Shown one piece after another: positions 34,511 through 43,741 of a stretch of DNA of 64,000 nt. The stretch is taken from the NCBI GenBank assembly GCA_905181785.1, contig CAJIZC010000014.1:1-64000 (forward strand), read 5' to 3'. Position 1 is the first letter of the stretch; the number at the start of each line of letters is the position of its first letter. Position numbers and translations under genes: made by a program. The notes beneath the pieces are model-generated. The model searched no databases, had not been told where the DNA came from, and was given only the letters and a program-made list of their open reading frames with translations. The stretch comes from an uncultured Candidatus Poseidoniales archaeon. GTDB lineage: Archaea; Thermoplasmatota; Poseidoniia; Poseidoniales; Poseidoniaceae.

Positions 34511-35533
34511 TCACTCGAGGCAATCGAGCCGACCACTGCCCATGATCCTCGGCTTTGAATCGAGTTGCGCAATCAGTGTTGGTTCAGGATTCTCTCTTCG
34601 GATAAACAAGGGGTTCTCCCAAGCCACAACCGCATTTTCACCATCAACCGATGCGATCCGTCCGACGACAAATTGCAAATCGACGCTGGCGTGGATGACA
34701 TCGCCTTCAGCCAAAATACGCTTTTGAAACGGTGAACGCTTGAGTTCGAGTTTGGACCGGTGGTGTGCAACCACGGCCAAAGGGATGCTTGTGTTGGTTT
34801 TCTTATCTTCAACAGCGGGTCGGACGAGCAAGGTTCCACTGCCCAAATGGTCTTCCTTTGCGTTGCGCAATGCAAGACCGACGCGGTCGCCAGCGCGGGC
34901 TGCAGGTACATCATCGTCCATCACTTGGAGCGATTTTGCGTTTCCAGTGCCGTTTGCGGGCAAAAGCACTAGGTCGTCATGAACATGAACGGTGCCAGAT
35001 TGAACATAGCCGATGGCCACCAAACCAATGCCTTTGACGTTGAAGTGTTGATCGACAGGAATGACAAGGGGTGCTTCGGCGTTTGCCTTTAAATCATCAG
35101 AAATAGCGTCCATGAGATCATACAGCATGTTCCGCAATCCAATTCCATCGCCTTTGGCAAAAATCCATTCACCGAGGCCTGCCTGCTTGAACAGCATTTT
35201 CACTTGATCTTCATCGACCCACTCACCCTGAGGCGGGTTGATGACAGCAATCCCCTTTGTGAGTCCAGAACTGGCGAAAGCAACGAGCGCTTCTCCGAGC
35301 GTGGCGTCGATGCCGCTGACTTCGACGACACCAACGCGGGCAGCGGAGAGGGCGTTGAGGAACGGGCGCAGTCGCTCGGGGTATTTTGCAGGTCGAATGA
35401 GGGAAAGGATTCGTGGTCCATCGCTGCCGCTTTCCTTGTGAACGTAGGTATGCACATCCCGCTGGTCTGTGGGTTTTGCGATTTCACGGGCCAAATCATC
35501 GCTGCCAACCATGGCGATGTTGAGAACAGGCAT
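34511..35533 (-). CDS. SelB/EF-Tu-like translation factor paralogue lacking the GTPase P-loop
   Basis: This 340-aa protein has the EF-Tu domain 2 and 3 pattern. VIPVDQHFNVKGIGLVAIGY and GTVHVHDDLVLLPANG, then RAGDRVGLALRNAKEDHLGSG, match archaeal SelB-like and EF-1A proteins. The N-terminal domain keeps an alpha/beta layout (VLNIAMVGSDDLAREIA, VGVVEVSGID) but has no GxxxxGK P-loop, DxxG or NKxD, so GTP binding looks lost. Archaeal aSelB-like proteins are reported to bind tRNA. A tRNA- or ribosome-linked role is inferred. The ATG at 35533 follows GGTGG, leaving a 40-bp gap to the thioesterase upstream in the same direction. Confidence 0.65.
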   Translation of the reverse strand: MPVLNIAMVGSDDLAREIAKPTDQRDVHTYVHKESGSDGPRILSLIRPAKYPERLRPFLNALSAARVGVVEVSGIDATLGEALVAFASSGLTKGIAVINPPQGEWVDEDQVKMLFKQAGLGEWIFAKGDGIGLRNMLYDLMDAISDDLKANAEAPLVIPVDQHFNVKGIGLVAIGYVQSGTVHVHDDLVLLPANGTGNAKSLQVMDDDVPAARAGDRVGLALRNAKEDHLGSGTLLVRPAVEDKKTNTSIPLAVVAHHRSKLELKRSPFQKRILAEGDVIHASVDLQFVVGRIASVDGENAVVAWENPLFIRRENPEPTLIAQLDSKPRIMGSGRLDCLE

Positions 35534-35573
35534 GACTTCGCCACCAGCGAAGGCCACATCAATGTAGGGGTGC

Positions 35574-36035
35574 TCAATCGTTGTTGGTGCTGCGCATTTG
35601 TTCTCGGATGCGCTTCGCCTGGTCCCAATCTTTTTGCTCATCTTCTCCATCAATGGTCAGTTGAGGGATCGGAATTGGCCTCATCATAGAATCAATTGCA
35701 ACAAAGAAGAAGTAGCCTTCACAGATTTTCTTTTTATTCCATGTGGCTTTGTCCACTGCCATCGCAGTTACCTTTGTGCATGCCGTGTGCGTGCTCGTGA
35801 AAACGACCTTGCCAGTTACTTCCAAAAGGTCGCCTTGGCGTGCAGGTGCAATGAATTTGAGGGTGTCAATGGAGATGGTGACAAATTCACGGTGAGCGAA
35901 TTTAGAACAAGCAATCCCGCCAGCTTTGTCCATGATCGAAAGGAGGCGACCACCGAACAGGGTGTCATGGTCGTTTGTATCGCCAGGGAAGATGTGCTCG
36001 ATCAGCGTCACGGGTTCCTTTGAGTATGGTTCCAT
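35574..36035 (-). CDS. Acyl-CoA thioesterase, hotdog fold (YciA/BFIT-like)
   Basis: This 153-aa hotdog enzyme hydrolyses acyl-CoA. The hallmark is FPGDTNDHDTLFGGRLLSIM, with the catalytic-loop N-D-H-D-T-L-F-G-G followed by the long helix. ISIDTLKFIAPARQGDLLEV and the central strand fit the family. Presence of an acyl-CoA thioesterase is notable beside the FAS-like operon 10 kb away, but the two are not linked by position. It reads towards the SelB-like gene. Confidence 0.87.
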   Translation of the reverse strand: MEPYSKEPVTLIEHIFPGDTNDHDTLFGGRLLSIMDKAGGIACSKFAHREFVTISIDTLKFIAPARQGDLLEVTGKVVFTSTHTACTKVTAMAVDKATWNKKKICEGYFFFVAIDSMMRPIPIPQLTIDGEDEQKDWDQAKRIREQMRSTNND

Positions 36036-36425
36036 GGTTTTGCCACGGTCTTCCCCCTCATGAAGTCATTGAAGCGCTTGAGGAGCCAAAGGGTGGTTTC
36101 AGCACCTCGGCCGATGTGCGGTTGAAACGGCCGGTTCCGAGGTTTGCATGGTGTAGGTTCGCGGAAGGTTGGAGGCTCGAGCAGGGGGTCGTTCGGGCAT
36201 CGAAGTGCAGTGGATACAAAGCCAGTCATGAACCAATCAGAAAGAGCCTACTGCGCGAGGTTTATCGGGCTGAGTGGCCCTTGATTGGAGGATTGGATTG
36301 CCGCTGACCCGATTCTTGAAAGCGTTCGTGGCACAGGCTCGCACTTAGACCCCGTTGAGGTAGGCATGAATGCGATGTGGTTTTATGTGGAGGAATCATC
36401 GCGTGAAGAGCAGGTGAGTCCATGA
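36026..36425 (+). pseudogene. Small gene apparently split by a +1 frameshift
   Basis: One frame runs from ATG 36026 to TGA 36307 (VIEALEEPKGGFSTSADVRL ... LLREVYRAEWPLIG). A second frame, from 36285, continues with DWIAADPILESVRGTGSHLD and MNAMWFYVEESSREEQVSP. It stops at TGA 36423-36425, overlapping the next gene's ATG as ATGA. Dropping one G from GGAGGA at 36285-36292 joins them into one smooth protein of about 130 aa. The ATGA coupling argues the second frame is translated. The proposed start overlaps the divergent thioesterase start by 10 bp, so the true start may be further in. No family is recognised. Confidence 0.35.
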
Positions 36426-39400
36426 CACACGAGAATCGTACCTTGAGAACCCCACTCTTCCTTGTAGCACTGATGATTTTGGCACCCTTTGCAGGCGCCG
36501 CGAACGTGACAACATTCGCCAATCAAGACACGGAATCAGACATTGAAATGCGAGGTGGCTCAGCCTTCCTCAACCGCGATGACGGTAGCATCAACTTGCC
36601 AGCCAGTGACACCGTAACGAGCGCAAGCGTCGATGTTTCGGTCCACATGGTCGAACACGCCTCGCACCAACGGATCGACACAGACACCATGTCACGGGTG
36701 TGGAATCCAAATTACAACAACCAACTCACCAAATTTTCAAACACATCATACTTCACCTTCGAAGACGGCGCAACGGCAACACCGGTCTCCCTCACTGCAG
36801 AGGGTGTGCTCACCGATTTCGAAGAAACGCTGGCCGGCTTTGTCGATCAACGACCTTTCTATCAGAACAATTACGGCTTTGACCACGGTGAACTAAATCC
36901 ACCAGGCACCCCTCCAATCCCAGGGGTCCCAGACTGCTATTCTGGAACTTACTGCTGGGGAACTGGCCTTTATGACAGCGATTACACCGACGAGTTCTCG
37001 AACCAAAATGGTGGAAAGTATGCCTTGCATTCCCCTTCGATGTTCGTCGACCTTGCACTGAAGGACACCACTGCCTACTTCGATTCGTACCACGACCTCG
37101 ATCGAATCACTCCGGGTGGTACAAATCCTGCCATCAAGTACACCGATTGTGCTTACGTGCAAATTAGGTCTTCCAGCAACGGCATTTTCCCACCCGACCC
37201 ATCAGGATTCAGTTACATCGATATCGACGTCGGTAATTCAACTGGTGTTGGCTACTCGAATGGGTATTATCGCGTCAGCGCGGGCTCCAACAACGCGGGG
37301 GAGATCTACAACTCTTGCAGCGATGTTCCAGCAGGCGATTATGCGCTTGGTGGCACATCCGTCGGAACGGCCAACCCCACGGGCTGGGCCAACATCGCCA
37401 TCGATCTCATTCAATACGTCGGCCAATACATTCAACTTCGTTTCGTCATGGACGACAACGACATCAACACTGCTGACGGAAACGCTGCAGGATGGTACAT
37501 CGATAACTTCCGACTCGGTGACCGCTTGCCTCAAGCAGCAACCATGGACATCAACGGTTTCCTCCCATCGGTTCAAGGTGGCGAAAACCAACCAAACGGA
37601 TACGGCCTTCTGACCATTGAATCAGAAACCACTTCATCGGCTACCTTGTCTCTGGAAGTCCTCGATTCAGCGACCGGCGTTACGGTTGTTGACAACCACG
37701 GCGTTCCTATGATTGGCCTTCAGGGAAAAATCATTGAGCTTTGGGACATCAATTCCACTGAGCACCCTTCAGTGAACTTCCGATTGACCTTTGATTCTGG
37801 AACTTCTCGGCTTTCAAGCCCAATTTTCCATGGGTTTAGCATCGGGACTCGAGTCGGTACAGGCTTCAATCAAACCGATGAAATGACCAACGGTGTCATC
37901 AATGGCGTCTGGGAGGCAACCCCGGGTATGCCCCTCGTGTATTCACCACTGCTCACCGATTCATCCTACACACCAGCGCTCGAACGCAGCAGCTTTTCGA
38001 AACCAATTACTCGCATCACTGCCCATGTTGAAGACGACTGCACAGATACGCCCTCCCTCGATTTACAAGCCGTCGGCGGCAACGGTATCATCGGGATGAT
38101 CCCCGGTACAGAATACATTCTGGACTCGCCGATTTTCGGATTTGAGACCTTGATGTCATACCCAAGCAACTGTAATGTTGGCGGACTTTGGTTCGACTTG
38201 GCGTTTGGACATCACGCAACGCACTTCCAAGTTGACGTCGCAAACGACAGCAACATCGACTGGGGCTTTGATGAACCAGCTTTCGGCTCCTTTGGTCGAC
38301 AAACGCAATTCCTCCTGAACAAGGTTGACAGCATCAACTACGGCACAACCTTCGCCAACATCAGCACCGATCTCAGCGGCGTTGCAGAAGGTGGCAGTTT
38401 CATGCTCCCCAAGGGTGCAGTTGTTCTTTCGAGCGACTTCGTGCTTGATGAAATGATGATTCACTCAAGCACCGACCCCATGGAAGGATTCGACTTCTCT
38501 GTGCTATCGGGAACTCAATCCGTCGAACTTGGACCGGTTGACAACGCCACACGAATGCTTCCAGAGTACTTGAGCCAGACAGACCTTACGGCATCGCTCA
38601 ATTCGTTGCTTACCAACCCACTTGTGCCTGTCAGTCACGTTGACGCCTACGGTAACGAGTGGATGACATTCCGCTTCAGAGCGGATTCTCCAAACTCATC
38701 AACCGGGGCTACGATGGTGATTCGGGACCTCGATGTGGTCTACAACTTTACCACCACCCTTGACAATTCAGACGGGCTTGATTTAGAACTCAACAAGGGT
38801 GTTGCTCTTTGGACCGGTGGCTCAACGGCCAACGTCGAAATGACAGTGACTTCCACCAGCGGTGGCGGCCTCACCTTCTCGAACTTGAACATCGTGACTG
38901 CAAGCGGGTACGACAACACGCTGGCCGTGACTGGAAACCCAGTTGGTTTCTATCCAAACGGAGATTTGTATGAAATCGTCACGACGCATACAGTCGCACC
39001 TTCGACCGGTTCTTCGCTTGCTGAAAGCCACCTCACCCTTGAATCGAGCACGGGGACTGCCATCTTGTCCTACTCCGAAGTCTTCGGGTTTGCAGAAGCT
39101 TCAGACGCTGGCGATCTGATCACCCTTCAATCCACTTCGGTTGAGGCGGACATCACGGACGGTAAGCGCATTACATGGCGATTCATTGTGAACTCGAATT
39201 GGGAAGACACGGATGAGGTTCGGATTTATTCTGGACTTCTCGCAACCGATGGAGTCAACGGATTGCCATCAGCTTTGCTCATGGCTCCTCCAGGCGGCAA
39301 CGCCGTCGAAAACGATGCAATCATCACCTCGTTTGAGGTTCGAAACGACATCGGCTTGTCTCAAGACCTTGATGACGGAAAATCCAATCAAATTGTCAAC

Positions 39401-42316
39401 CTTGCTGGAAGCATCCGGCTTGAAAACCTCGACATCTCACCCGACCCAAGCCGTTACTACATGGTGCTCGAACAGAAGTCAATCAACACCTCATCGGAGA
39501 ACTTCACTGTCGAATGGCTGCCAATTGAAAACCAATCTGGCGTGATCGGTGGCGACTTCGACCTCGACATCGATCTCGGCTTTGCCGCAGGTGCAGAAAC
39601 ATACAGGTTCCGCATTGACGGGTATGAAGGCGGGGACACGCTTTGTCCTGCAGCGACCTACCGCCCTGATGCTGATTGCGCTATTCCATTCAACCTCTCC
39701 ATCGATACGTTGGACCCGAAGTTGATTGAAGTTAAGATCCTCAACGGTCAAGTTGATCCTTCATTGGAAAGCAACTGGCGAACTATGGTTGACGATACAT
39801 GGGTGGTTCCTTCGGCCAATCAACAAATCCGATTGAACGCTTACGACTTGCCAAACCCACCAGCATCCCTCGACATCAAGATCTGGGTTGAGAATGACCA
39901 CGATACAAACGGTGACGGCATAGCAGATGCCAGCGAATACATCACGGTGACAGTCAACAACGACGGCCAAGCGCCGTTCTCGAACTACACTGGCGCGTTC
40001 AGCGATATGGCCAACATTGGTGCAGATCCGGTCGGCAAGGTTTCTGTTTGGGTCGAAGGCTTCGATTTAGCTGGTAACCCAATCGACGGTGGTGCGGCAG
40101 GCTTCGATAACGACCACTTCACCTATGTTTCAATGAACTCAAAATCACCAGTGATTCGCAACTTCTTTGTCGATGATTCACGAGATGGGCGTTTCCTCAA
40201 CTCAAATCAACCACAATATGACGGAAAGTGGAATCAAACCATGTACGCCGGAAACCAATATTCTTTGATTGTCGAAGCAAACGACGACAACGGATGGCGT
40301 GACGTGGATTACTTCCACATCGATCTTACCGACGACAGGGACGACATGGATGTCTATTACTATCCACGCAATGAAACCGCGTGGACAGATTCTCCTTGGA
40401 TTACCATCCTTGAAGAGAGCGAGATCTCCGACGGTCCTCGAATGCTCCGAATGGACGGTGGAGCGTTGATTGATCCGTTCGAAGCTGACTTCCTGCTCGA
40501 CCTGCCAATTCGTATTGATTGGGGCGTCCTCGGCGCAACCACAGCACTCAACAATCCAGTGCTGTACATGCAAGACCTTGACAACCCACGCTACCGAATG
40601 CTCCCTGCGCCAGGCCGACATATTCAGGACTGGTACTACAGCGATGGTATCCAACTTGATTTCCGAACCGATGAAGTAAATGATTTGATGATTACACCTG
40701 TGTTTGAAGACCTTTCAGAGCCTAAAACTGCCGATGTTCGAAAGGGCTTCGTCTACCCCGGTGACATCATCTCGTTCAGCGGTCAATACGCTTACCTTGA
40801 CGGGATTAACAACGACGTGTTCATCACGCCTGAGATTCCTCTAACCTTGGAAATAACCCGCTCAGATGCCGCTGCAAACGGAGCCAAAGGCTACGTTCCG
40901 TTCCCTGGTGAAACCTCCTACCACACCTTCTCCGGTGGGGCGTTTGAGATTAACCTCACAGCCGCACCAGTGGCAAACGACTACCAATACACGTTCCGTT
41001 TGTGTCCGTTTGATGATGCTACAACAGCCATCGACGACGCCACTTCTTGTGGCAGTGAACAAGTGGGTCTACCGGACGGGGCTGTTGACAGCACGCCTGC
41101 AGTGTGCGCTGGATCAAGTTCCTATGGATGCACCACCTTCAACATCAAGGTTGATGGCAACCCGCCAGAAGTAAACACCGATTCTTGGACTGCAAAGCGC
41201 GGTGCAACCAGCGAGGTCATCTCGGGCGACATGCCCACCTCGACCTACCACTGTGTTGATGTTGAAGTCGTTCTCAAAGAACGAGAAGCCTTGTTCCAGG
41301 GCGACGTGAATGTGGCTTGGAGCTTTTATTCCGATGCAAGCAACAACATTGTGTGGCCGGTCTATGCAGCCTCCTTTGGCGAGGAGCCAATGACCGCTGA
41401 ACTTACGCTTTCACCGCTTGGTGGTTCATACGCAGCTTCCGCCACATGCATTGATTTGTGGCCTCTTGAAGACGGTCAATTGGAACCTGCTAAGGATCAA
41501 ATCAACAACGTCGAACTTGTCATGTGGATTGACGCAAAGGATTCCGCAGGCGCAGGAATCATCTTCGGTGGCGGTCCAACAGATGAAGGCGGTATCGCGG
41601 CGATCTTCTCAAGTTCTGAAGAACACAAATCGAACTACCGCTTCATCCATGAGGAACCAAGTTTCGCAGTTGAGAACATCCTATTGACGCCGAAATCACC
41701 TGAAGTTGGCGAACGAATGGAACTCGAAATTGAAGTGGCGAACACCGGGACCATGGCTGGAAGCACCGTCCTCGTTGTCCGCTCAGTCACCGCAGGTGGC
41801 GTTCCTGTGCTGGAAGGTACAGTTGAAACCGGCGAGATCGACATCCTCTCGAAGAAATGGGTCTCCGTTGATTTGGAAGAATTCACCCAAGCAACAACCG
41901 GGATGTACTACCTCATCTCAGATGAAACAACAAGTGAAGTGTTGTACAATGGTTCCGCAGAAGGAAATCAATTCAACGTCAAGGTGCAAAGTGAATCCGA
42001 CGATGGTTCAACTGTGATTTTGTTGCTTGTTGTTCTGTTGGGGATCGTCGTGATCCTTGGTATTGTCGTTGTGGTCTTGGTTCGCCGAGAAGATGACAGC
42101 GATATGTACCAAGACGACGACGATTTCGACGCAGCCCCGAAGAAGGCTTACGTCGAACTCCCTGGAGAATCTGCACCAGGTCCTGCTGCCGATGTCACAC
42201 CTCAGATGGCAGATGCAATGACCAAATTCCCACAGTGGACTCAAGAAGAAATTCAAGGCTACTTCGACCAAGGATGGAACGTCGACGCGCTCCAAGATTG
42301 GGTCAAAAACCAATGA
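36422..42316 (+). CDS. Giant secreted surface protein with C-terminal anchor (1964 aa)
   Basis: The signal peptide is TPLFLVALMILAPFAGAA. About residues 295-370 (YVGQYIQLRFVMDDNDIN, then GWYIDNFRLGD) form a MAM/jelly-roll-like module of the kind found C-terminal to M6-type peptidases. Many Ig-like sandwiches follow, with a calcium-loop-like DHDTNGDGIADASEY (about residue 1160) and an EDLSEPKTADV segment, both shared with the 1714-aa protein at 3.4-8.6 kb. One membrane helix (about 1863-1886) precedes an acidic tail and a C-terminal helical domain (WTQEEIQGYFDQGWNVDALQ). No catalytic residues are seen. Its stop overlaps the next ATG (ATGA). Confidence 0.82.
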   Translation: MTHENRTLRTPLFLVALMILAPFAGAANVTTFANQDTESDIEMRGGSAFLNRDDGSINLPASDTVTSASVDVSVHMVEHASHQRIDTDTMSRVWNPNYNNQLTKFSNTSYFTFEDGATATPVSLTAEGVLTDFEETLAGFVDQRPFYQNNYGFDHGELNPPGTPPIPGVPDCYSGTYCWGTGLYDSDYTDEFSNQNGGKYALHSPSMFVDLALKDTTAYFDSYHDLDRITPGGTNPAIKYTDCAYVQIRSSSNGIFPPDPSGFSYIDIDVGNSTGVGYSNGYYRVSAGSNNAGEIYNSCSDVPAGDYALGGTSVGTANPTGWANIAIDLIQYVGQYIQLRFVMDDNDINTADGNAAGWYIDNFRLGDRLPQAATMDINGFLPSVQGGENQPNGYGLLTIESETTSSATLSLEVLDSATGVTVVDNHGVPMIGLQGKIIELWDINSTEHPSVNFRLTFDSGTSRLSSPIFHGFSIGTRVGTGFNQTDEMTNGVINGVWEATPGMPLVYSPLLTDSSYTPALERSSFSKPITRITAHVEDDCTDTPSLDLQAVGGNGIIGMIPGTEYILDSPIFGFETLMSYPSNCNVGGLWFDLAFGHHATHFQVDVANDSNIDWGFDEPAFGSFGRQTQFLLNKVDSINYGTTFANISTDLSGVAEGGSFMLPKGAVVLSSDFVLDEMMIHSSTDPMEGFDFSVLSGTQSVELGPVDNATRMLPEYLSQTDLTASLNSLLTNPLVPVSHVDAYGNEWMTFRFRADSPNSSTGATMVIRDLDVVYNFTTTLDNSDGLDLELNKGVALWTGGSTANVEMTVTSTSGGGLTFSNLNIVTASGYDNTLAVTGNPVGFYPNGDLYEIVTTHTVAPSTGSSLAESHLTLESSTGTAILSYSEVFGFAEASDAGDLITLQSTSVEADITDGKRITWRFIVNSNWEDTDEVRIYSGLLATDGVNGLPSALLMAPPGGNAVENDAIITSFEVRNDIGLSQDLDDGKSNQIVNLAGSIRLENLDISPDPSRYYMVLEQKSINTSSENFTVEWLPIENQSGVIGGDFDLDIDLGFAAGAETYRFRIDGYEGGDTLCPAATYRPDADCAIPFNLSIDTLDPKLIEVKILNGQVDPSLESNWRTMVDDTWVVPSANQQIRLNAYDLPNPPASLDIKIWVENDHDTNGDGIADASEYITVTVNNDGQAPFSNYTGAFSDMANIGADPVGKVSVWVEGFDLAGNPIDGGAAGFDNDHFTYVSMNSKSPVIRNFFVDDSRDGRFLNSNQPQYDGKWNQTMYAGNQYSLIVEANDDNGWRDVDYFHIDLTDDRDDMDVYYYPRNETAWTDSPWITILEESEISDGPRMLRMDGGALIDPFEADFLLDLPIRIDWGVLGATTALNNPVLYMQDLDNPRYRMLPAPGRHIQDWYYSDGIQLDFRTDEVNDLMITPVFEDLSEPKTADVRKGFVYPGDIISFSGQYAYLDGINNDVFITPEIPLTLEITRSDAAANGAKGYVPFPGETSYHTFSGGAFEINLTAAPVANDYQYTFRLCPFDDATTAIDDATSCGSEQVGLPDGAVDSTPAVCAGSSSYGCTTFNIKVDGNPPEVNTDSWTAKRGATSEVISGDMPTSTYHCVDVEVVLKEREALFQGDVNVAWSFYSDASNNIVWPVYAASFGEEPMTAELTLSPLGGSYAASATCIDLWPLEDGQLEPAKDQINNVELVMWIDAKDSAGAGIIFGGGPTDEGGIAAIFSSSEEHKSNYRFIHEEPSFAVENILLTPKSPEVGERMELEIEVANTGTMAGSTVLVVRSVTAGGVPVLEGTVETGEIDILSKKWVSVDLEEFTQATTGMYYLISDETTSEVLYNGSAEGNQFNVKVQSESDDGSTVILLLVVLLGIVVILGIVVVVLVRREDDSDMYQDDDDFDAAPKKAYVELPGESAPGPAADVTPQMADAMTKFPQWTQEEIQGYFDQGWNVDALQDWVKNQ

Positions 42317-43134
42317 GTGTGACTCGTTTGCCTGAGCGACTGGACTGGCCCGACCACACTTGGTCAGATCCAAATGGGGGAAGCATTCTGCTCCATGGAG
42401 TGCTTCCAACGGTGGTGTATCCACGCCTCATGCGACCTCGAGAATCATGGCACGCCCTTGCAATTTTGGAATCTCCCGATGTTGTGGACATGTGGGTTCA
42501 AGAAGAAAAAGACGAAGCAGAATCTTCAGGAATCAACCTCACACACGGGTTAATTTCGGGGGGCTCCTTCGCCATTTACCTCGATGAAGTAACCTTGCTG
42601 GAGGATGTGACTTCGGGGCGTTACCCCGATCCTGAACCACGCCGATTGCATCGTAATGCTATCCGGCATGATCGGCCCGTGTACTTCATTGAACCTACAG
42701 CCGATGATGAACAGTGGTATGAGCACCTCACCCTTGAAGCGAAAGCGGCCTCCCACTGGAAAAAACTCCTCGGCCTCATTTCTTTAGGTGGGAAATGGCG
42801 GAAAAGGGTCAAAAAGAACATTTTCGATGCTCAAAAACCACCCAAAGGGGCCTCTCCAAATTTTGGTTCCGCCTCAGTTCTGGCCGCCACATGGTGGGAC
42901 CTCAGCGAATGGTTGGTTGGCGAAGCGGTCGTCAAGGCGCGTGACATTCGATATGCAGAACGCCTCCGAGGGGCGTTGGCTAACCTTCGGAAGGAGCACG
43001 GAGAGGATGCAGTTCTTCTTTTACCCCTGTTCTTACCGCACCGAAACGCAGTCTTAGCGGCCCTTGAATCCCTTCCAGAACCAGAGGAGATTACTTCAAA
43101 CCCAACCGACACGGCTGATACAGAGGAGGAGTGA
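42313..43134 (+). CDS. Uncharacterised 273-aa protein coupled to the surface protein
   Basis: The ATG overlaps the surface-protein stop as ATGA, so translation is coupled. The protein is soluble-looking, with GGSILLHGVLPTVVYPRLMR near the start and a basic helix (HWKKLLGLISLGGKWRKRVK) at about 178-197. A later alpha-helical region (YAERLRGALANLRKEHG) is followed by LLLPLFLPHRNAVLAALE. The tail is acidic. I cannot assign a family. The position between a surface protein and a TBP-like gene suggests it belongs to one conserved unit. GGAGGAG at its 3' end serves as the SD for the next gene. Confidence 0.6.
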   Translation: MSVTRLPERLDWPDHTWSDPNGGSILLHGVLPTVVYPRLMRPRESWHALAILESPDVVDMWVQEEKDEAESSGINLTHGLISGGSFAIYLDEVTLLEDVTSGRYPDPEPRRLHRNAIRHDRPVYFIEPTADDEQWYEHLTLEAKAASHWKKLLGLISLGGKWRKRVKKNIFDAQKPPKGASPNFGSASVLAATWWDLSEWLVGEAVVKARDIRYAERLRGALANLRKEHGEDAVLLLPLFLPHRNAVLAALESLPEPEEITSNPTDTADTEEE

Positions 43135-43136
43135 AG

Positions 43137-43679
43137 ATGTCCACAGGTGCCATTGAAGTGCGAATTGAAAACCAGCTCGTTCGGTTCGTCCCTCCGACCC
43201 CAGTTGACCAAGATTCGGTTGTGGCTCAACTCGGTGGACAGCAAACTGGTGGTGTCGTGATCAAGGTGCTTGACCGCCCGCGTGCGACGCTTGTAATCGA
43301 TGAAAAGGGCCGAATTGTTGTCCATGGAACACATCGAGTCGAAGCGGCAAGAGCTGCTGCCAGAGAACTCATGCTCCGCCTTGGACTTGATGACGCAGGA
43401 CTTGAAACCGAACTCGGACCCGTTGTGGCTTCCTTTGAATTTGGGCAGGCTTTGCTTGTTGAGAGCCTCGTCGGAGATTTCGGAGCAGGGAGCGCCCATT
43501 ACGACGAACGCCTCGGGTGTTCAATCGTGGAGGACACGCGTCACAATTTGACCCTTCATATGTGGCCAAATGGGCGGTGCGTTGTGACCGATGCTCGTCA
43601 TCGAAACATGGTGGCCATGGCTGCTGTGTTCTGGAAAGGCCGCTTCAAAGAACGCAAACTCTTGATTGACCGCATTTGA
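43137..43679 (+). CDS. Divergent TATA-binding-protein-fold protein
   Basis: This 180-aa protein shows the two-fold repeat of TBP. The first repeat (about 5-90) has VIKVLDRPRATLVIDEKGRI then VVHGTHRVEAARAAARELM, which parallels the TBP pattern of P-K-A-T-x-L-(I/V)-F, then G, then V-x-T-G-A and EEDARRAAR. The second repeat (about 98-178) has VVASFEFGQALLVESLV, NLTLHMWPNGRCVVTDA and a final helix. The phenylalanines that kink DNA in TBP are replaced (for example LVID for LLIF), so DNA contact must differ. It starts 2 bp after the previous stop with GGAGGAG as SD. Alternative: a TBP-derived domain with a new role. Confidence 0.65.
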   Translation: MSTGAIEVRIENQLVRFVPPTPVDQDSVVAQLGGQQTGGVVIKVLDRPRATLVIDEKGRIVVHGTHRVEAARAAARELMLRLGLDDAGLETELGPVVASFEFGQALLVESLVGDFGAGSAHYDERLGCSIVEDTRHNLTLHMWPNGRCVVTDARHRNMVAMAAVFWKGRFKERKLLIDRI

Positions 43680-43741
43680 GGCGCCATTTGGGCCCATGCG
43701 TTGAAAACCATCCGCCATTTACGCAAGCGTGAGGGTTATCC

